This document shows positions 1 through 7,972 of a DNA stretch of 64,000 bases, piece after piece. Numbering within the stretch: position 1 is the stretch's first letter; each line of letters starts with the position of its first letter. The DNA lies in NCBI RefSeq assembly GCF_033763495.1, contig NZ_JANRKL010000190.1:1-64000 (forward strand), in the 5' to 3' direction. Position numbers and translations under genes: made by a program. Source of the DNA: Haliscomenobacter sp033763495. Its GTDB lineage: Bacteria; Bacteroidota; Bacteroidia; Chitinophagales; Saprospiraceae. Below the pieces are notes generated by a model, which worked only from the letters and a program-made list of their open reading frames with translations, did no database searches and had not been told where the DNA came from.

Positions 1-1
1 A

Positions 2-104
2 GTTGAAGTGTTGTAAAGTTGCTGCCGCCGCGGTTTTGGCCGCGACCGAATCTAAGTTGGTGCGGTAGCAACATTTCAACACATCAAATTTTCAACAATT
101 CAAC
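2..104. repeat. Long imperfect inverted repeat, intergenic
   Basis: Bases 8-28 pair with 62-82 (18 of 21 positions match), and the outer words gttgaa and ttcaac extend the stem. The tip carries a small GC-rich hairpin, CGCGG (29-33) with CCGCG (40-44). The same design, a long arm with a GC-rich tip hairpin, recurs at about 5.3 kb and, more loosely, at 58.6 kb. The left edge may be cut by the window start. It could be the terminator of a gene to the left or a member of a hairpin family. Confidence 0.6.
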
Positions 105-112
105 TACGCCCC

Positions 113-691
113 ATGAGCCTAATTATTTTTATCAAAAACCCGGCCCTGGGCAAAGTTAAAACCCGCCTGGCCGCAACCATTGGGGACGAAGCCGCGCTTG
201 CCGTTTACCACAAACTCTCTCACCGCGCTCGTGAAATGGCCCTAGTCCTGGATGTTCCCCGCCATTTGTTCTACAGCGATTTTATCGACGACAATGATGC
301 CTGGGACAAGGCCCTTTTTATCAAAAAACAACAAGTAGGACAAGACCTTGGTGAACGGATGCACCTTGCCTTTGTGGACACCCTACAAACTTCTTCCAAG
401 GCCGTCATCATTGGTAGCGATTGCCCCTTGTTGACCTCCGAAATTGTGCAGTTGGCTCTTGATCAGCTTGACGAGTATCCTTTCGTTTTAGGCCCAGCTT
501 TGGATGGTGGGTACTATTTATTGGGCATGCGAAAGCCAACACCAGCACTTTTTGAAAACATGGAATGGAGCACGGAGAATGTGGCAAAAATCACCTTGGA
601 ACGGATGGCTGAAAGTGGAGCCCCCTGTTATTTGTTGCCTGCCTTGCCAGATGTTGATGTGGAGGAAGACTGGCAAAAATATGGCTGGTGA
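113..691 (+). CDS. DUF2064 / TIGR04282-family glycosyltransferase-like protein
   Basis: A 192-aa protein of the TIGR04282 (DUF2064) family, which has a nucleotide-diphospho-sugar transferase (GT-A) fold. Some members are linked to arsenosugar biosynthesis, but the substrate here is unknown. Visible family motifs are the N-terminal IKNPALGKVKTRLA loop (residues 7-20, nucleotide binding), GSDCP near residue 103, and GPALDGGYYLLG near residue 125. The length is typical for a complete single-domain member. The ATG at 113 is the first in frame after the upstream hairpin. No arsenic genes are adjacent, so an arsenosugar role is not supported by context. Confidence 0.8.
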   Translation: MSLIIFIKNPALGKVKTRLAATIGDEAALAVYHKLSHRAREMALVLDVPRHLFYSDFIDDNDAWDKALFIKKQQVGQDLGERMHLAFVDTLQTSSKAVIIGSDCPLLTSEIVQLALDQLDEYPFVLGPALDGGYYLLGMRKPTPALFENMEWSTENVAKITLERMAESGAPCYLLPALPDVDVEEDWQKYGW

Positions 692-790
692 TTTTTTGTC
701 TTGACTTTAACAGATTTAATCGAAAATTCAAACATCACAGTTGCATGTTTGAAGTAATTTTAGTTACTTTATTAGTAAATACGTACCTAC

Positions 791-1021
791 ATGATCCAAA
801 ATAAAGTTTTGCTTACCCTGGTCAAAATCATCAGCATTATTTTACTTTGCTACCTCCTCTTTGTTGACTTTTTCTTCGATGAATGGGTTGAACAGCAGCC
901 AAAGGAAACTGTCAGGCTGATCCAGCGAGGACGTGGTTTTGTCATGTTATGGGTGAGTGCCCTCTGCTTTTATAACCTATACAGCAGATTTGCCAAAAAA
1001 GAAGCTCCAATTCAGCCTTAA
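791..1021 (+). CDS. Small membrane protein, unknown function
   Basis: A 76-aa protein with two hydrophobic segments (roughly residues 7-26 and 48-64) separated by a charged loop, and a basic C-terminus. No family is recognised. It is followed after 10 bases by another small membrane protein on the same strand, so the two are probably co-transcribed and may act together. A promoter-like stretch is not obvious in the 99-base gap upstream. Confidence 0.6.
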   Translation: MIQNKVLLTLVKIISIILLCYLLFVDFFFDEWVEQQPKETVRLIQRGRGFVMLWVSALCFYNLYSRFAKKEAPIQP

Positions 1022-1031
1022 ATAATCGACA

Positions 1032-1499
1032 ATGGACCCTGTAATGGAACACTTTTATCTGGATCTGGGGATAAACCCAATCAGCCCGAAAGCCCGAAAA
1101 GGGTTGAATATCTTATATGTAGTTGTCCTTATTTTTTCAATCGTAAAATCGGTGGCTCGTTTTGCTACGAACCAGGAACTTCCCGGCTGGACCTCGATCT
1201 TTTTAGTCCTATCCTTCGTATTTAGTCTGTATTTCATCAATCGAAAGCGGTTTTTCCCTGAAGGTAAATTTTTTGTGTCCATTACCCGGGATACCCTCAA
1301 GTATCGCGCGCAAAAGGATGCTGAAGTACAGGCCTGCTCGCTCCAAGACATCGAATACATCCACCATGATGATGAACGGGTTGGATTCAAGCCCGCTGGT
1401 GCATACTGGCAATACATCTACAGTGGCCAGTTCACTAAAGAGATTTTTGAGCACCTTGAAAAAGCCCTCCAAGCAAGGGCCAATTCGAATGTCATGTGA
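1032..1499 (+). CDS. Membrane-anchored protein with PH-like C-terminal domain
   Basis: A 155-aa protein with two hydrophobic helices (about residues 22-41 and 52-70), followed by a beta-rich region of about 80 residues (ISITRDTL..., ending in an amphipathic helix). This layout matches bacterial membrane proteins with a PH-like domain, but the match is by appearance only. It sits 10 bases behind the 76-aa membrane gene and most likely shares its transcript. It converges on pcm, leaving only 15 bases between the stop codons. Confidence 0.55.
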   Translation: MDPVMEHFYLDLGINPISPKARKGLNILYVVVLIFSIVKSVARFATNQELPGWTSIFLVLSFVFSLYFINRKRFFPEGKFFVSITRDTLKYRAQKDAEVQACSLQDIEYIHHDDERVGFKPAGAYWQYIYSGQFTKEIFEHLEKALQARANSNVM

Positions 1500-1514
1500 C
1501 AAGCTTTTCAGTTT

Positions 1515-2159
1515 TCACTCATTCAGCCCCTCCACAAACGGCACAAATCGAAACGGCCCCAGCGGCTCATCCTCATACAAATTTTCAGCAATGCGCCGCA
1601 CTCGAACCATCGTCTGCTCTTCCTCTCCCACGGGGATCACCATCACGCCCCCAAGGCTCAACTGATCCCGCAAGGCATCCGGAATAAACGGCGCTCCGGC
1701 CGTAACGATGATCCGATCGAAGGGAGCGTACTCTGGCATTCCTTTATACCCATCGCGAAAAAACAAGCGGATTTGGGGAAAACCAATGACAGGCAAAAAA
1801 ACCTTCGCTTTTTCGTACAAGTCTTTTTGGCGTTCAATGCTGTATACCCTTCCCCCCAAAAGTGCCAGGATACAGGCCTGATACCCCGATCCCGTACCTA
1901 CTTCCAATACTTTTTGGCGCTTTTCTACCTCCAGCAATTCAGTCATGTAAGCCACGGTGTAGGGCTGGGAAATGGTTTGTTCGTTCCCAATCGGGAAAGC
2001 TTTGTCCTGATAAGCGTGTTCTTCAAAAGCTTTATCCAAAAAATAATGCCGAGGCAGCGTACCTATCGCCTCCAGCACTTTTTCATTTTTAATGCCTTTT
2101 TTGCGCAAGCCTTCTACCAATTGGCGGCGCATCCCTTTATGTCGATAAGTATCTTGCAT
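1515..2159 (-). CDS. pcm: Protein-L-isoaspartate O-methyltransferase
   Basis: Repairs damaged proteins by SAM-dependent methylation of L-isoaspartyl residues. The 214-aa length and motifs fit the family: the PRHYFL substrate-loop region near residue 35, the SAM-binding motif VLEVGTGSGYQACIL near residue 84, and FDRIIVTAGA near residue 147. The ATG at 2159 (MQDTYRHKG) is preferred. A longer reading from 2219 would overlap the upstream gene and lacks homology. It starts 2 bases after the GNAT gene stop, so the two are translationally coupled. Confidence 0.92.
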   Translation of the reverse strand: MQDTYRHKGMRRQLVEGLRKKGIKNEKVLEAIGTLPRHYFLDKAFEEHAYQDKAFPIGNEQTISQPYTVAYMTELLEVEKRQKVLEVGTGSGYQACILALLGGRVYSIERQKDLYEKAKVFLPVIGFPQIRLFFRDGYKGMPEYAPFDRIIVTAGAPFIPDALRDQLSLGGVMVIPVGEEEQTMVRVRRIAENLYEDEPLGPFRFVPFVEGLNE

Positions 2160-2161
2160 TT

Positions 2162-2614
2162 TTAGTTTTTCAACATGGGGATATGTGGAATACCATCTTC
2201 CAAATACCCCTCGCCGCATTGGACGAAGCCCAAGGATCCATAAAATTTTTCAAGGTAAGCTTGTGCGCCAATTTTGATGGCTTGCTGTCCAAAAGTAGCA
2301 TACAATTGCTCAATGCTGTATTCCATCAATTTGCGTCCCCAGCCACCACCTCGCGAGGCTGCCGAAGTTACTACCCGACCAATAGAAGCGTATTCAGGGT
2401 AGGCAATGCCCTTATCCAATAAACGGGTATAGGCATGCAATTGCCCATCGGTATCATACCCAAAACAATGGTACGCAACTTGATCTTTGCCATCTGCATC
2501 CAGGAAGGCACAGTTTTGCTCAACCACAAAAATCTCCTGCCGCAGCACCATACTGTCGTACAATTCTTTCAAACTCAGCTCGTCAAAATGTTTACAGGTA
2601 AAACTCAGGTTCAT
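2162..2614 (-). CDS. ElaA-like GNAT N-acetyltransferase
   Basis: A 150-aa single-domain acetyltransferase. Features typical of the ElaA subgroup are an N-terminal LRQEIFVVEQ stretch, then LDxDGKD, the acetyl-CoA loop RGGGWGRKLM near residue 97, and a C-terminal FYGSLGF motif with EDGIPHIPM at the end. The substrate is unknown. The start at 2614 (MNLSFTC) is chosen over an upstream in-frame ATG at 2641, which adds residues not seen in the family. It heads a two-gene unit with pcm. Confidence 0.85.
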   Translation of the reverse strand: MNLSFTCKHFDELSLKELYDSMVLRQEIFVVEQNCAFLDADGKDQVAYHCFGYDTDGQLHAYTRLLDKGIAYPEYASIGRVVTSAASRGGGWGRKLMEYSIEQLYATFGQQAIKIGAQAYLEKFYGSLGFVQCGEGYLEDGIPHIPMLKN

Positions 2615-2651
2615 AAGATCAAAGTAGAGGGGCAAAAACAAATGCTCATTT

Positions 2652-3014
2652 TTATCGCCCTAAAGCTACAATTTTTGGTCCAAAAATAAATGCCGCTACT
2701 GCGATGGCCGCTAAAGCGGTAATCAATACTGCCCCCGCCGCCACATCTTTAGTTTTACCAGCCAACTCATGGTAATCGGGCGAAACCAGATCGGTCAAAA
2801 ATTCGAGCGCGGTGTTGAAACCCTCCGCTGCCAGCACAGCGCCAATCGTCAAAGCCAAGATAGCCCATTCCAATGCCGATACTTCGAGGTACCATGCCAC
2901 TACAATTACTACTGTGCCAGCCAGTAAATGAAAGCGGGCATTGGCCTGGGTTTTGATCAACAAGGCGATTCCTTTAAAGGCGTACCTGAAACTGGCAATG
3001 TATTTTTGCAGCAT
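2652..3014 (-). CDS. Diacylglycerol/undecaprenol kinase (DgkA family)
   Basis: A 120-aa integral membrane lipid kinase with three hydrophobic helices. The family signature is intact: AEGFNTALEFLTD near residue 63 (the E-x-x-N-T-x-x-E core), and KTKDVAAGAVL near residue 87. In Gram-positives this family phosphorylates undecaprenol, and in Proteobacteria diacylglycerol. Which lipid is used here cannot be read from the sequence. It may share a transcript with the downstream GNAT and pcm genes (37-base gap). Confidence 0.88.
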   Translation of the reverse strand: MLQKYIASFRYAFKGIALLIKTQANARFHLLAGTVVIVVAWYLEVSALEWAILALTIGAVLAAEGFNTALEFLTDLVSPDYHELAGKTKDVAAGAVLITALAAIAVAAFIFGPKIVALGR

Positions 3015-3142
3015 AACTAAAAATTTATTTGGTAATCGCAGTTAGAAACTTAATTTTCTTTGGAATACTCTGGGCTTCTTCCTATTTTCCCGCTCGTAAA
3101 CGCCAAGCACTTGGTCAACTGAAAGTTTGCAAACCACAATGT

Positions 3143-4351
3143 ATGAACACCCATAAGATTTGCATGCTGGGCACCGGTTTAATCGGTACCTTTTATACCA
3201 TGACTTTGCATAATCTGCGTGGACGCGATCGGGTCCATGCCATCTATTCCCGCAGTCAGGAACGCGCCGACAAGTTCGCGAAAGAATGGGGAATTCCCAA
3301 AACTTATACCAATCTCGCTGCCGCTATTGCCGACCCAGACATCAATGTAGTGGTCATTGGCCTGCCCAACGACCAGCACCTGGAAGCGGTTAAACTATGT
3401 GCGGCCGCTGGCAAAGCTGTCCTTTGTACCAAACCGCTTGGCCGCAACGCAGCTGAGGCCAAAGAGATGTTGGACGTCGTGGAAAAGGCAGGAATTTTTC
3501 ATGGTTACCTTGAAGATCTGGCTTACACCCCCAAAACTTTAAAGTCGCTGACTGCGGTCAAAAACGGTGCCCTTGGCCGTATTCTTTGGGCTCGTTCCCG
3601 CGAAGCACACCCTGGTCCACACAGCGATTGGTTTTGGAACAAGGATATGGCTGGCGGTGGCGCTATCGTAGATCTTGGTTGCCATTGCATCGAGATTGCC
3701 CGCAATTTCATTGGCAAGGATGTTAAACCACTCGAAGTGATGTGCTGGGCTGCAACCCAGGTCAAACCCATTGACGCTGAAGACAGCGCCATTGGCCTTG
3801 TCAAATACGCCAATGGTGCCATCGGCCAGTTTGAAGTAAGTTGGAATTACCGCGGTGGTATGGATTTACGCGATGAAGTAGCCGGAACCGAAGGCAATAT
3901 TCGCCTCGATCACTTCCTGCGCACGGGTTTTGAATTGTATACCGGAGTAGGCCTAGGTGGCTATGTCGCCGAAAAAGCGGAAAGTGAAACGGGCTGGATG
4001 TTCCCGGTTGGCGATGAAGTGCACGAGTTGGGTTATCCGCATATGTTTGCAGATATGTTCGACTGCATCGATAGTGGGGGCACACCGATGGAGTCGTTTT
4101 ATGATGGCTACATCGTCAATGCCATTATTGATGCCTGCTACAAATCAGCCCATACTAAACAGTGGGAACCCGTACAACTCGATGTTTGGCGGGGCTCCAA
4201 CGACATTACGGAAGGTGCTCAATACGAACACTACGATGAGCAGCACTACCTCATCAAAACTGAAATTCTGCCGGATGAACGCAAAAAAATCATCCTGAAG
4301 GACAAAACTACGGGCGAAATCACACAAAAAGTAATTGATAAAGCAGAATAA
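3143..4351 (+). CDS. Gfo/Idh/MocA family NAD(P)-dependent oxidoreductase
   Basis: A 402-aa sugar-type dehydrogenase. The N-terminal Rossmann motif GTGLIG (residues 8-13) binds the dinucleotide. The usual catalytic EKP motif appears as CTKPLG, keeping the lysine. The C-terminal alpha/beta domain carries GGGAIVDLGCHCIEIAR, with the His expected in this family. The ATG at 3143 is selected because the Rossmann fold begins right there; the longer frame from 3029 adds unrelated sequence. A ROK kinase follows 69 bases downstream on the same strand, which suggests joint catabolism of a sugar or polyol whose identity is unknown. Confidence 0.87.
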   Translation: MNTHKICMLGTGLIGTFYTMTLHNLRGRDRVHAIYSRSQERADKFAKEWGIPKTYTNLAAAIADPDINVVVIGLPNDQHLEAVKLCAAAGKAVLCTKPLGRNAAEAKEMLDVVEKAGIFHGYLEDLAYTPKTLKSLTAVKNGALGRILWARSREAHPGPHSDWFWNKDMAGGGAIVDLGCHCIEIARNFIGKDVKPLEVMCWAATQVKPIDAEDSAIGLVKYANGAIGQFEVSWNYRGGMDLRDEVAGTEGNIRLDHFLRTGFELYTGVGLGGYVAEKAESETGWMFPVGDEVHELGYPHMFADMFDCIDSGGTPMESFYDGYIVNAIIDACYKSAHTKQWEPVQLDVWRGSNDITEGAQYEHYDEQHYLIKTEILPDERKKIILKDKTTGEITQKVIDKAE

Positions 4352-4420
4352 TCAGTTTTCATCCGTACTCCGCTATTCAGGGATAAACGATTGGTGATTG
4401 ATTATTGAAAAAACACGACC

Positions 4421-5323
4421 ATGTTGGCAATTGGAATGGACCTTGGCGGCACTGCGGTAAAAGCAGTCGTCATCGACCACTATGGAAATGTTCAAAAAAC
4501 GATGTCCCGCCCCCTTGGACAACACGCCACACCTATCGATGAGTGGCAATGGAAAGGGGTTGTAAAATCAGTTGCAAGCGACCTTTTGGAAGAATTTGGC
4601 GATCGGGTCACGGCCATGGGAATGTCGGCACCTGGCATTTGCAACGAAGAAAATACCGCAATTTACTCCATGCCAGGCCGCTTTTATGGGCTGGAAAAAT
4701 TCATCTGGTCGGATTATCTCGATCACGAAACCTGGATTCTGAACGACGCCCACAGCGCCCTGATGGCTGAGGCGCAGTTTGGTGCTGCTAAGGGCTATAA
4801 ACATGTGATTTTGCTCACCCTGGGAACAGGGGTAGGTGGTGGCATCATCATAGATGGAAAATTGCTACAGGGTCGCAACATGATGGCTGGTCACTTGGGG
4901 CACATCTCCGTAGATGCCGACAATCCTGAATTGGATATTTTCAAAATCCCTGGTAGCATTGAAGACCACATTGGTAATGCTACCATTGAAAAACGCACCT
5001 ACAACCGCTACCAGGCTACCCACGAGTTGGAGGCTGCTTACCGCGAAGGAGACCCGATTGCTACCTACGTTTGGTTGAGCTCAGTGCGCAAGTTGTCGAT
5101 TGCGATGTGTTCCTTGATCAATGCGCTTTCGCCCGAAGTATTTGTACTTGGCGGCGGCATTGCCCAGGCTGGGGATTCGCTGATGAAACCACTTTCCGCG
5201 TTTATGGAATTGCATGAGTGGCGGCCTCGTGGAGAAGGGGTTCCAGTGTTGCTAGCGCAACATGGTGAATATGCCGGGGCGATTGGTGCGGCGGCGTTCG
5301 CGATTCGGCAGAGCACGAAGTAG
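4421..5323 (+). CDS. ROK family kinase-like protein lacking the zinc motif
   Basis: A 300-aa ROK protein with the phosphate-1 motif MDLGGTAVKA near residue 6, a LGTGVGGGIIIDG loop near residue 129, and AGHLGHIS near residue 152. Most ROK kinases then show a CxCGxxGCxE zinc cluster. Here that region reads DNPELDIFKIPGSIEDHIG with no cysteines, so the zinc site is absent. The Gly-rich ATP loop GGGIAQAG is present near residue 244. It could be a divergent sugar kinase acting with the upstream dehydrogenase. Confidence 0.8.
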   Translation: MLAIGMDLGGTAVKAVVIDHYGNVQKTMSRPLGQHATPIDEWQWKGVVKSVASDLLEEFGDRVTAMGMSAPGICNEENTAIYSMPGRFYGLEKFIWSDYLDHETWILNDAHSALMAEAQFGAAKGYKHVILLTLGTGVGGGIIIDGKLLQGRNMMAGHLGHISVDADNPELDIFKIPGSIEDHIGNATIEKRTYNRYQATHELEAAYREGDPIATYVWLSSVRKLSIAMCSLINALSPEVFVLGGGIAQAGDSLMKPLSAFMELHEWRPRGEGVPVLLAQHGEYAGAIGAAAFAIRQSTK

Positions 5324-5336
5324 AGGAAAATAAAAA

Positions 5337-5425
5337 GAGTACATGAGATAAGCGTTGAGAAGTGGGCTACTGCAGCGACCGGTTCGCTGCGGAAGTCCAC
5401 TTCTCAACGCTTATCTCATGTACTC
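5337..5425. repeat. Perfect 29-bp inverted repeat with nested hairpin
   Basis: Arms 5337-5365 and 5397-5425 are perfectly complementary. The 31-base interior holds a second hairpin, gcagcga (5372-5378) with tcgctgc (5384-5390). It lies between convergent genes (ROK and amidohydrolase), where it could end transcripts from both sides, although no T-run follows. The architecture matches the element at the window start. Confidence 0.85.
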
Positions 5426-5481
5426 GGAACTCGGAACTCAAAAAAAATCATCAATCAACTGATCATCAATTTAATTCAAAT

Positions 5482-7212
5482 TTACTTCCTGCTATATTTT
5501 TCCTTTCCTCCTACCACAGTTTTCAGCACCTTGGTTCCCAAAATCTCCTCATCTCCACACTTGATCAAGTCCTTATCCAATACCACAAAATCTGCCAGCT
5601 TGCCTTTTTCCAGCGAGCCCTTGTCCTTCTCTTCAAAGGCAGCATATGCATTCGCCATCGTGTAGGAATAAACCGCCTCTTCACGAGTGATCTTTTGTTC
5701 AGGGAAAAAAACCAGGCCACTGTCGGCTCGTTTACGGGTTACTGCGGCGTAAAAAGATTGTAGTGGGTCCACATCTTCTACCGGAGCATCGGTTCCATTG
5801 GTCACCACTGCCCCTGCGTCCAAGAGTGAGCGCCAGGCGTAGGCTCCATTGCGGGCACGGTCTTCCCCAAGGCGTTTGACCACAAAAGGAGCATCCGAAG
5901 TACAATGTACCGCCTGCATGGCCGCGATTACGCCCAGTTTTTTAAAGCGGGGAATGTCGTCAGGGTCCAGGTGCTGAGCGTGTTCGATCCGCCAGCGCAG
6001 TTCTTTGCCTTTTTGGTCTTTTTTCAATTCGCCCTCCATGATGTCGAGGCAAACCCGGTTGGCGCGGTCGCCGATGGCGTGAACACAAAGCTGGAGTTTG
6101 TGTTCGCGGGCCATTTGGGCAATTTTTTTCACCTCCTCCACCGAAGTTGTGTTTTGGCCTTCAAAATCGGGCTTATCCTGGTATGAGCGCAGCAACCAAG
6201 CCCCAAACGAGCCCAATGCCCCATCCACTTCCGACTTGATACCATTGACGGTAAAATAATTATTGCCCAGGTTGATCCAGGGAAAATTATTGAGTTTTCC
6301 TTCCATGTCCTTGGAAGAATGACGGATCATGGCCCAGAGGCGCACATCAAATTTGCCAGCCTCGGCCAATTCCCGGTACCAGTCCAGGTCTTTAAAACTG
6401 GATCCCGCATCCTGAAAGGAGGTGATTCCCTTGGCCAGACATTCTTTTTGTGCCAATTCAATACCTTTCAACCATTGTTTTTTGCGGTCTTCCTCTGATA
6501 AGGTTTCCAGGTATTCCTGGTATACTTTGTAGATCACTCGCATGGCGCGTTCTTCGAATACCCCGATGGCATTTCCCCGATCGTCACGCACAATTTCACC
6601 ACCAAGAGGGTTGGGAGTTTCAGCGCTTACCCCTGCCAAATTCATAGCCTTTTCATTGGCAAACAAGCCGTGGCCACTGGCATGGCTGAGTAGGACAGGG
6701 TTGTTCGGCGCCGCTTTACTCAGCTCATCATGGTAGGGATACCCCAGTACATTGCGGTCTGGTGTGCTGGTCCATTTTTCTTGATGCCAACCACGACCAA
6801 TGATCCACTCACCCGGTTTGGCGGTTTTGGCGCGCTCGGCAACTGCTTGGACTATTTCTTCCCAGCTTTTGGATTTGAGGAAATTCAAATTGATCAAACT
6901 TTGGCCCAAACCCGAATAATGCCCGTGCCCTTCAATAAAGCCTGGCATAACGAACCGGCCTCCTAAGTCGACCGTTTGAGTGTTTGGGCCTTTCAGTTTT
7001 TCAATTTCGGCATTGCTGCCTACGGCCAAAATCCGTTCGCCCAGAACCGCAATGGCTTCCGCATGAGGATTTTTTTCATCCACGGTGTAAATGTTGCCGT
7101 TGGTAAAAATGGTGTCGGCTACTTCTTTTTTTTGGCATGCTGAAAACAAGCCAAATAATAACACCATTGAAAAAAGAGAAAAAGTTGTAGTTTTTTTACT
7201 CAGGTAGAACAT
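5482..7212 (-). CDS. Amidohydrolase (YtcJ-like, Amidohydro_3) lipoprotein
   Basis: A 576-aa metal-dependent hydrolase of the YtcJ type. The N-terminus is a lipoprotein signal: basic start, hydrophobic core, lipobox LFSAC with Cys near residue 26. The mature enzyme is therefore membrane-anchored on the outer face. Family features in order are GRFVMPGFIEGHGHY (the first metal-binding HxH), HAIGDRA in the barrel, RIEHAQHL, and NGTDAPVEDVDP near the end. The substrate cannot be inferred, since YtcJ relatives act on varied amides and formamides. It is a monocistronic unit converging on the ROK gene. Confidence 0.88.
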   Translation of the reverse strand: MFYLSKKTTTFSLFSMVLLFGLFSACQKKEVADTIFTNGNIYTVDEKNPHAEAIAVLGERILAVGSNAEIEKLKGPNTQTVDLGGRFVMPGFIEGHGHYSGLGQSLINLNFLKSKSWEEIVQAVAERAKTAKPGEWIIGRGWHQEKWTSTPDRNVLGYPYHDELSKAAPNNPVLLSHASGHGLFANEKAMNLAGVSAETPNPLGGEIVRDDRGNAIGVFEERAMRVIYKVYQEYLETLSEEDRKKQWLKGIELAQKECLAKGITSFQDAGSSFKDLDWYRELAEAGKFDVRLWAMIRHSSKDMEGKLNNFPWINLGNNYFTVNGIKSEVDGALGSFGAWLLRSYQDKPDFEGQNTTSVEEVKKIAQMAREHKLQLCVHAIGDRANRVCLDIMEGELKKDQKGKELRWRIEHAQHLDPDDIPRFKKLGVIAAMQAVHCTSDAPFVVKRLGEDRARNGAYAWRSLLDAGAVVTNGTDAPVEDVDPLQSFYAAVTRKRADSGLVFFPEQKITREEAVYSYTMANAYAAFEEKDKGSLEKGKLADFVVLDKDLIKCGDEEILGTKVLKTVVGGKEKYSRK

Positions 7213-7289
7213 GTTTACAGTTTTGATTTGGAAAGGGAAAAATTGCGATTATGTTTGTCACAAGTCTAATCAATTTCAATCAAAAAAAT

Positions 7290-7745
7290 ATGGAAATCAT
7301 CATCCGCAGAGCCACCCACGCTGATTTGAACGCCATCCACGATCTGGTCCACGATTTGGCCGTGTACGAAAAAGCTGAAGAGGAATTCATTGCCACAATT
7401 GAAGAGTACGAACGTGATTTTAGCAGTGGCATTTTCCAAGCCATCGTTGCAGAAATGGACAATCAGGTGGTAGGAATGGCTTTGTATTATGTGGCCTATT
7501 CTACCTGGAAGGGCAAAATGCTTTTTCTGGAAGATTTTGTAGTAAAAGAAACCCATCGGCGTTATGGCCTGGGCCAAAAATTATTTGATGCTTTTTTGGA
7601 TGAGGCCCGCAACCAGGGTTGCCGCATGGTGAAATGGCAAGTTTTGGACTGGAACGAGCCAGCGCTGCGCTTTTACCGCAAGAATGACGCCATTATTGAA
7701 GAGGGTTGGTGGAACGGGAAAATCTTCTTTTCCGAAAATTTCTAG
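7290..7745 (+). CDS. GNAT acetyltransferase, spermidine/diamine acetyltransferase-like
   Basis: A 151-aa acetyltransferase. The segment YSTWKGKMLFLEDFVV followed by RRYGLGQKLF near residue 92 closely follows the SSAT (SAT1-like) pattern, in which a Trp-x-Gly-Lys strand precedes the LEDF strand and the acetyl-CoA loop. WNEPALRFYRKN is the usual C-terminal motif. It may acetylate a polyamine or thialysine, but this is only an inference from the subfamily. The start at 7290 (MEIIIRRA) begins the fold directly. Confidence 0.82.
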   Translation: MEIIIRRATHADLNAIHDLVHDLAVYEKAEEEFIATIEEYERDFSSGIFQAIVAEMDNQVVGMALYYVAYSTWKGKMLFLEDFVVKETHRRYGLGQKLFDAFLDEARNQGCRMVKWQVLDWNEPALRFYRKNDAIIEEGWWNGKIFFSENF

Positions 7746-7778
7746 AAAAATTTAAAAAAAAATCCAAATCTGCAAAAT

Positions 7779-7795
7779 TTGGCACGCTATTGGAA
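7779..7795 (+). promoter_or_regulatory. Possible sigma-54-type (-24/-12) promoter
   Basis: TTGGCACG at 7779-7786 is an exact match to the -24 half of the sigma-54 consensus. The -12 half at 7791-7795 reads TGGAA, two changes from TTGCA, at the correct distance. It lies in the gap between convergent genes and no protein-coding start follows on this strand. If real, it would drive the putative small RNA ending near 7965. I see no rpoN or activator gene in the window. Confidence 0.4.
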
Positions 7796-7806
7796 TATTA
7801 GTTAAA

Positions 7807-7965
7807 TATCTCAACCGATTAAAGATCTAGTGTTTCATAGTGTGTGGGGGGGAGTTGCCGATTTGGAAGCCCCTCCATTTTTTTGAATTTGCTTTCCTCA
7901 AAATATACAAGGGCTAACTGTAATTTACCAAGAAAGGGAGTAGGCAACTGCTCCCTCTTTTTTAT
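7807..7965 (+). ncRNA. Putative structured small RNA with two terminator-like hairpins
   Basis: The 227-base gap between convergent genes contains a promoter-like element and then two hairpins with T-runs: a G7 tract pairing with CCCCTCC followed by seven T (7846-7884), and GGGAG/CTCCC followed by six T (7936-7965). AGTTGCC at 7853-7859 is also exactly complementary to GGCAACT at 7943-7949, flanked by further G/C pairing. The RNA could therefore switch between two local hairpins and one long-range stem. No ORF fits. The second hairpin could equally be a simple bidirectional terminator for the flanking genes. The exact 5' end is a guess. Confidence 0.35.
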
Positions 7966-7972
7966 TCCCTAC

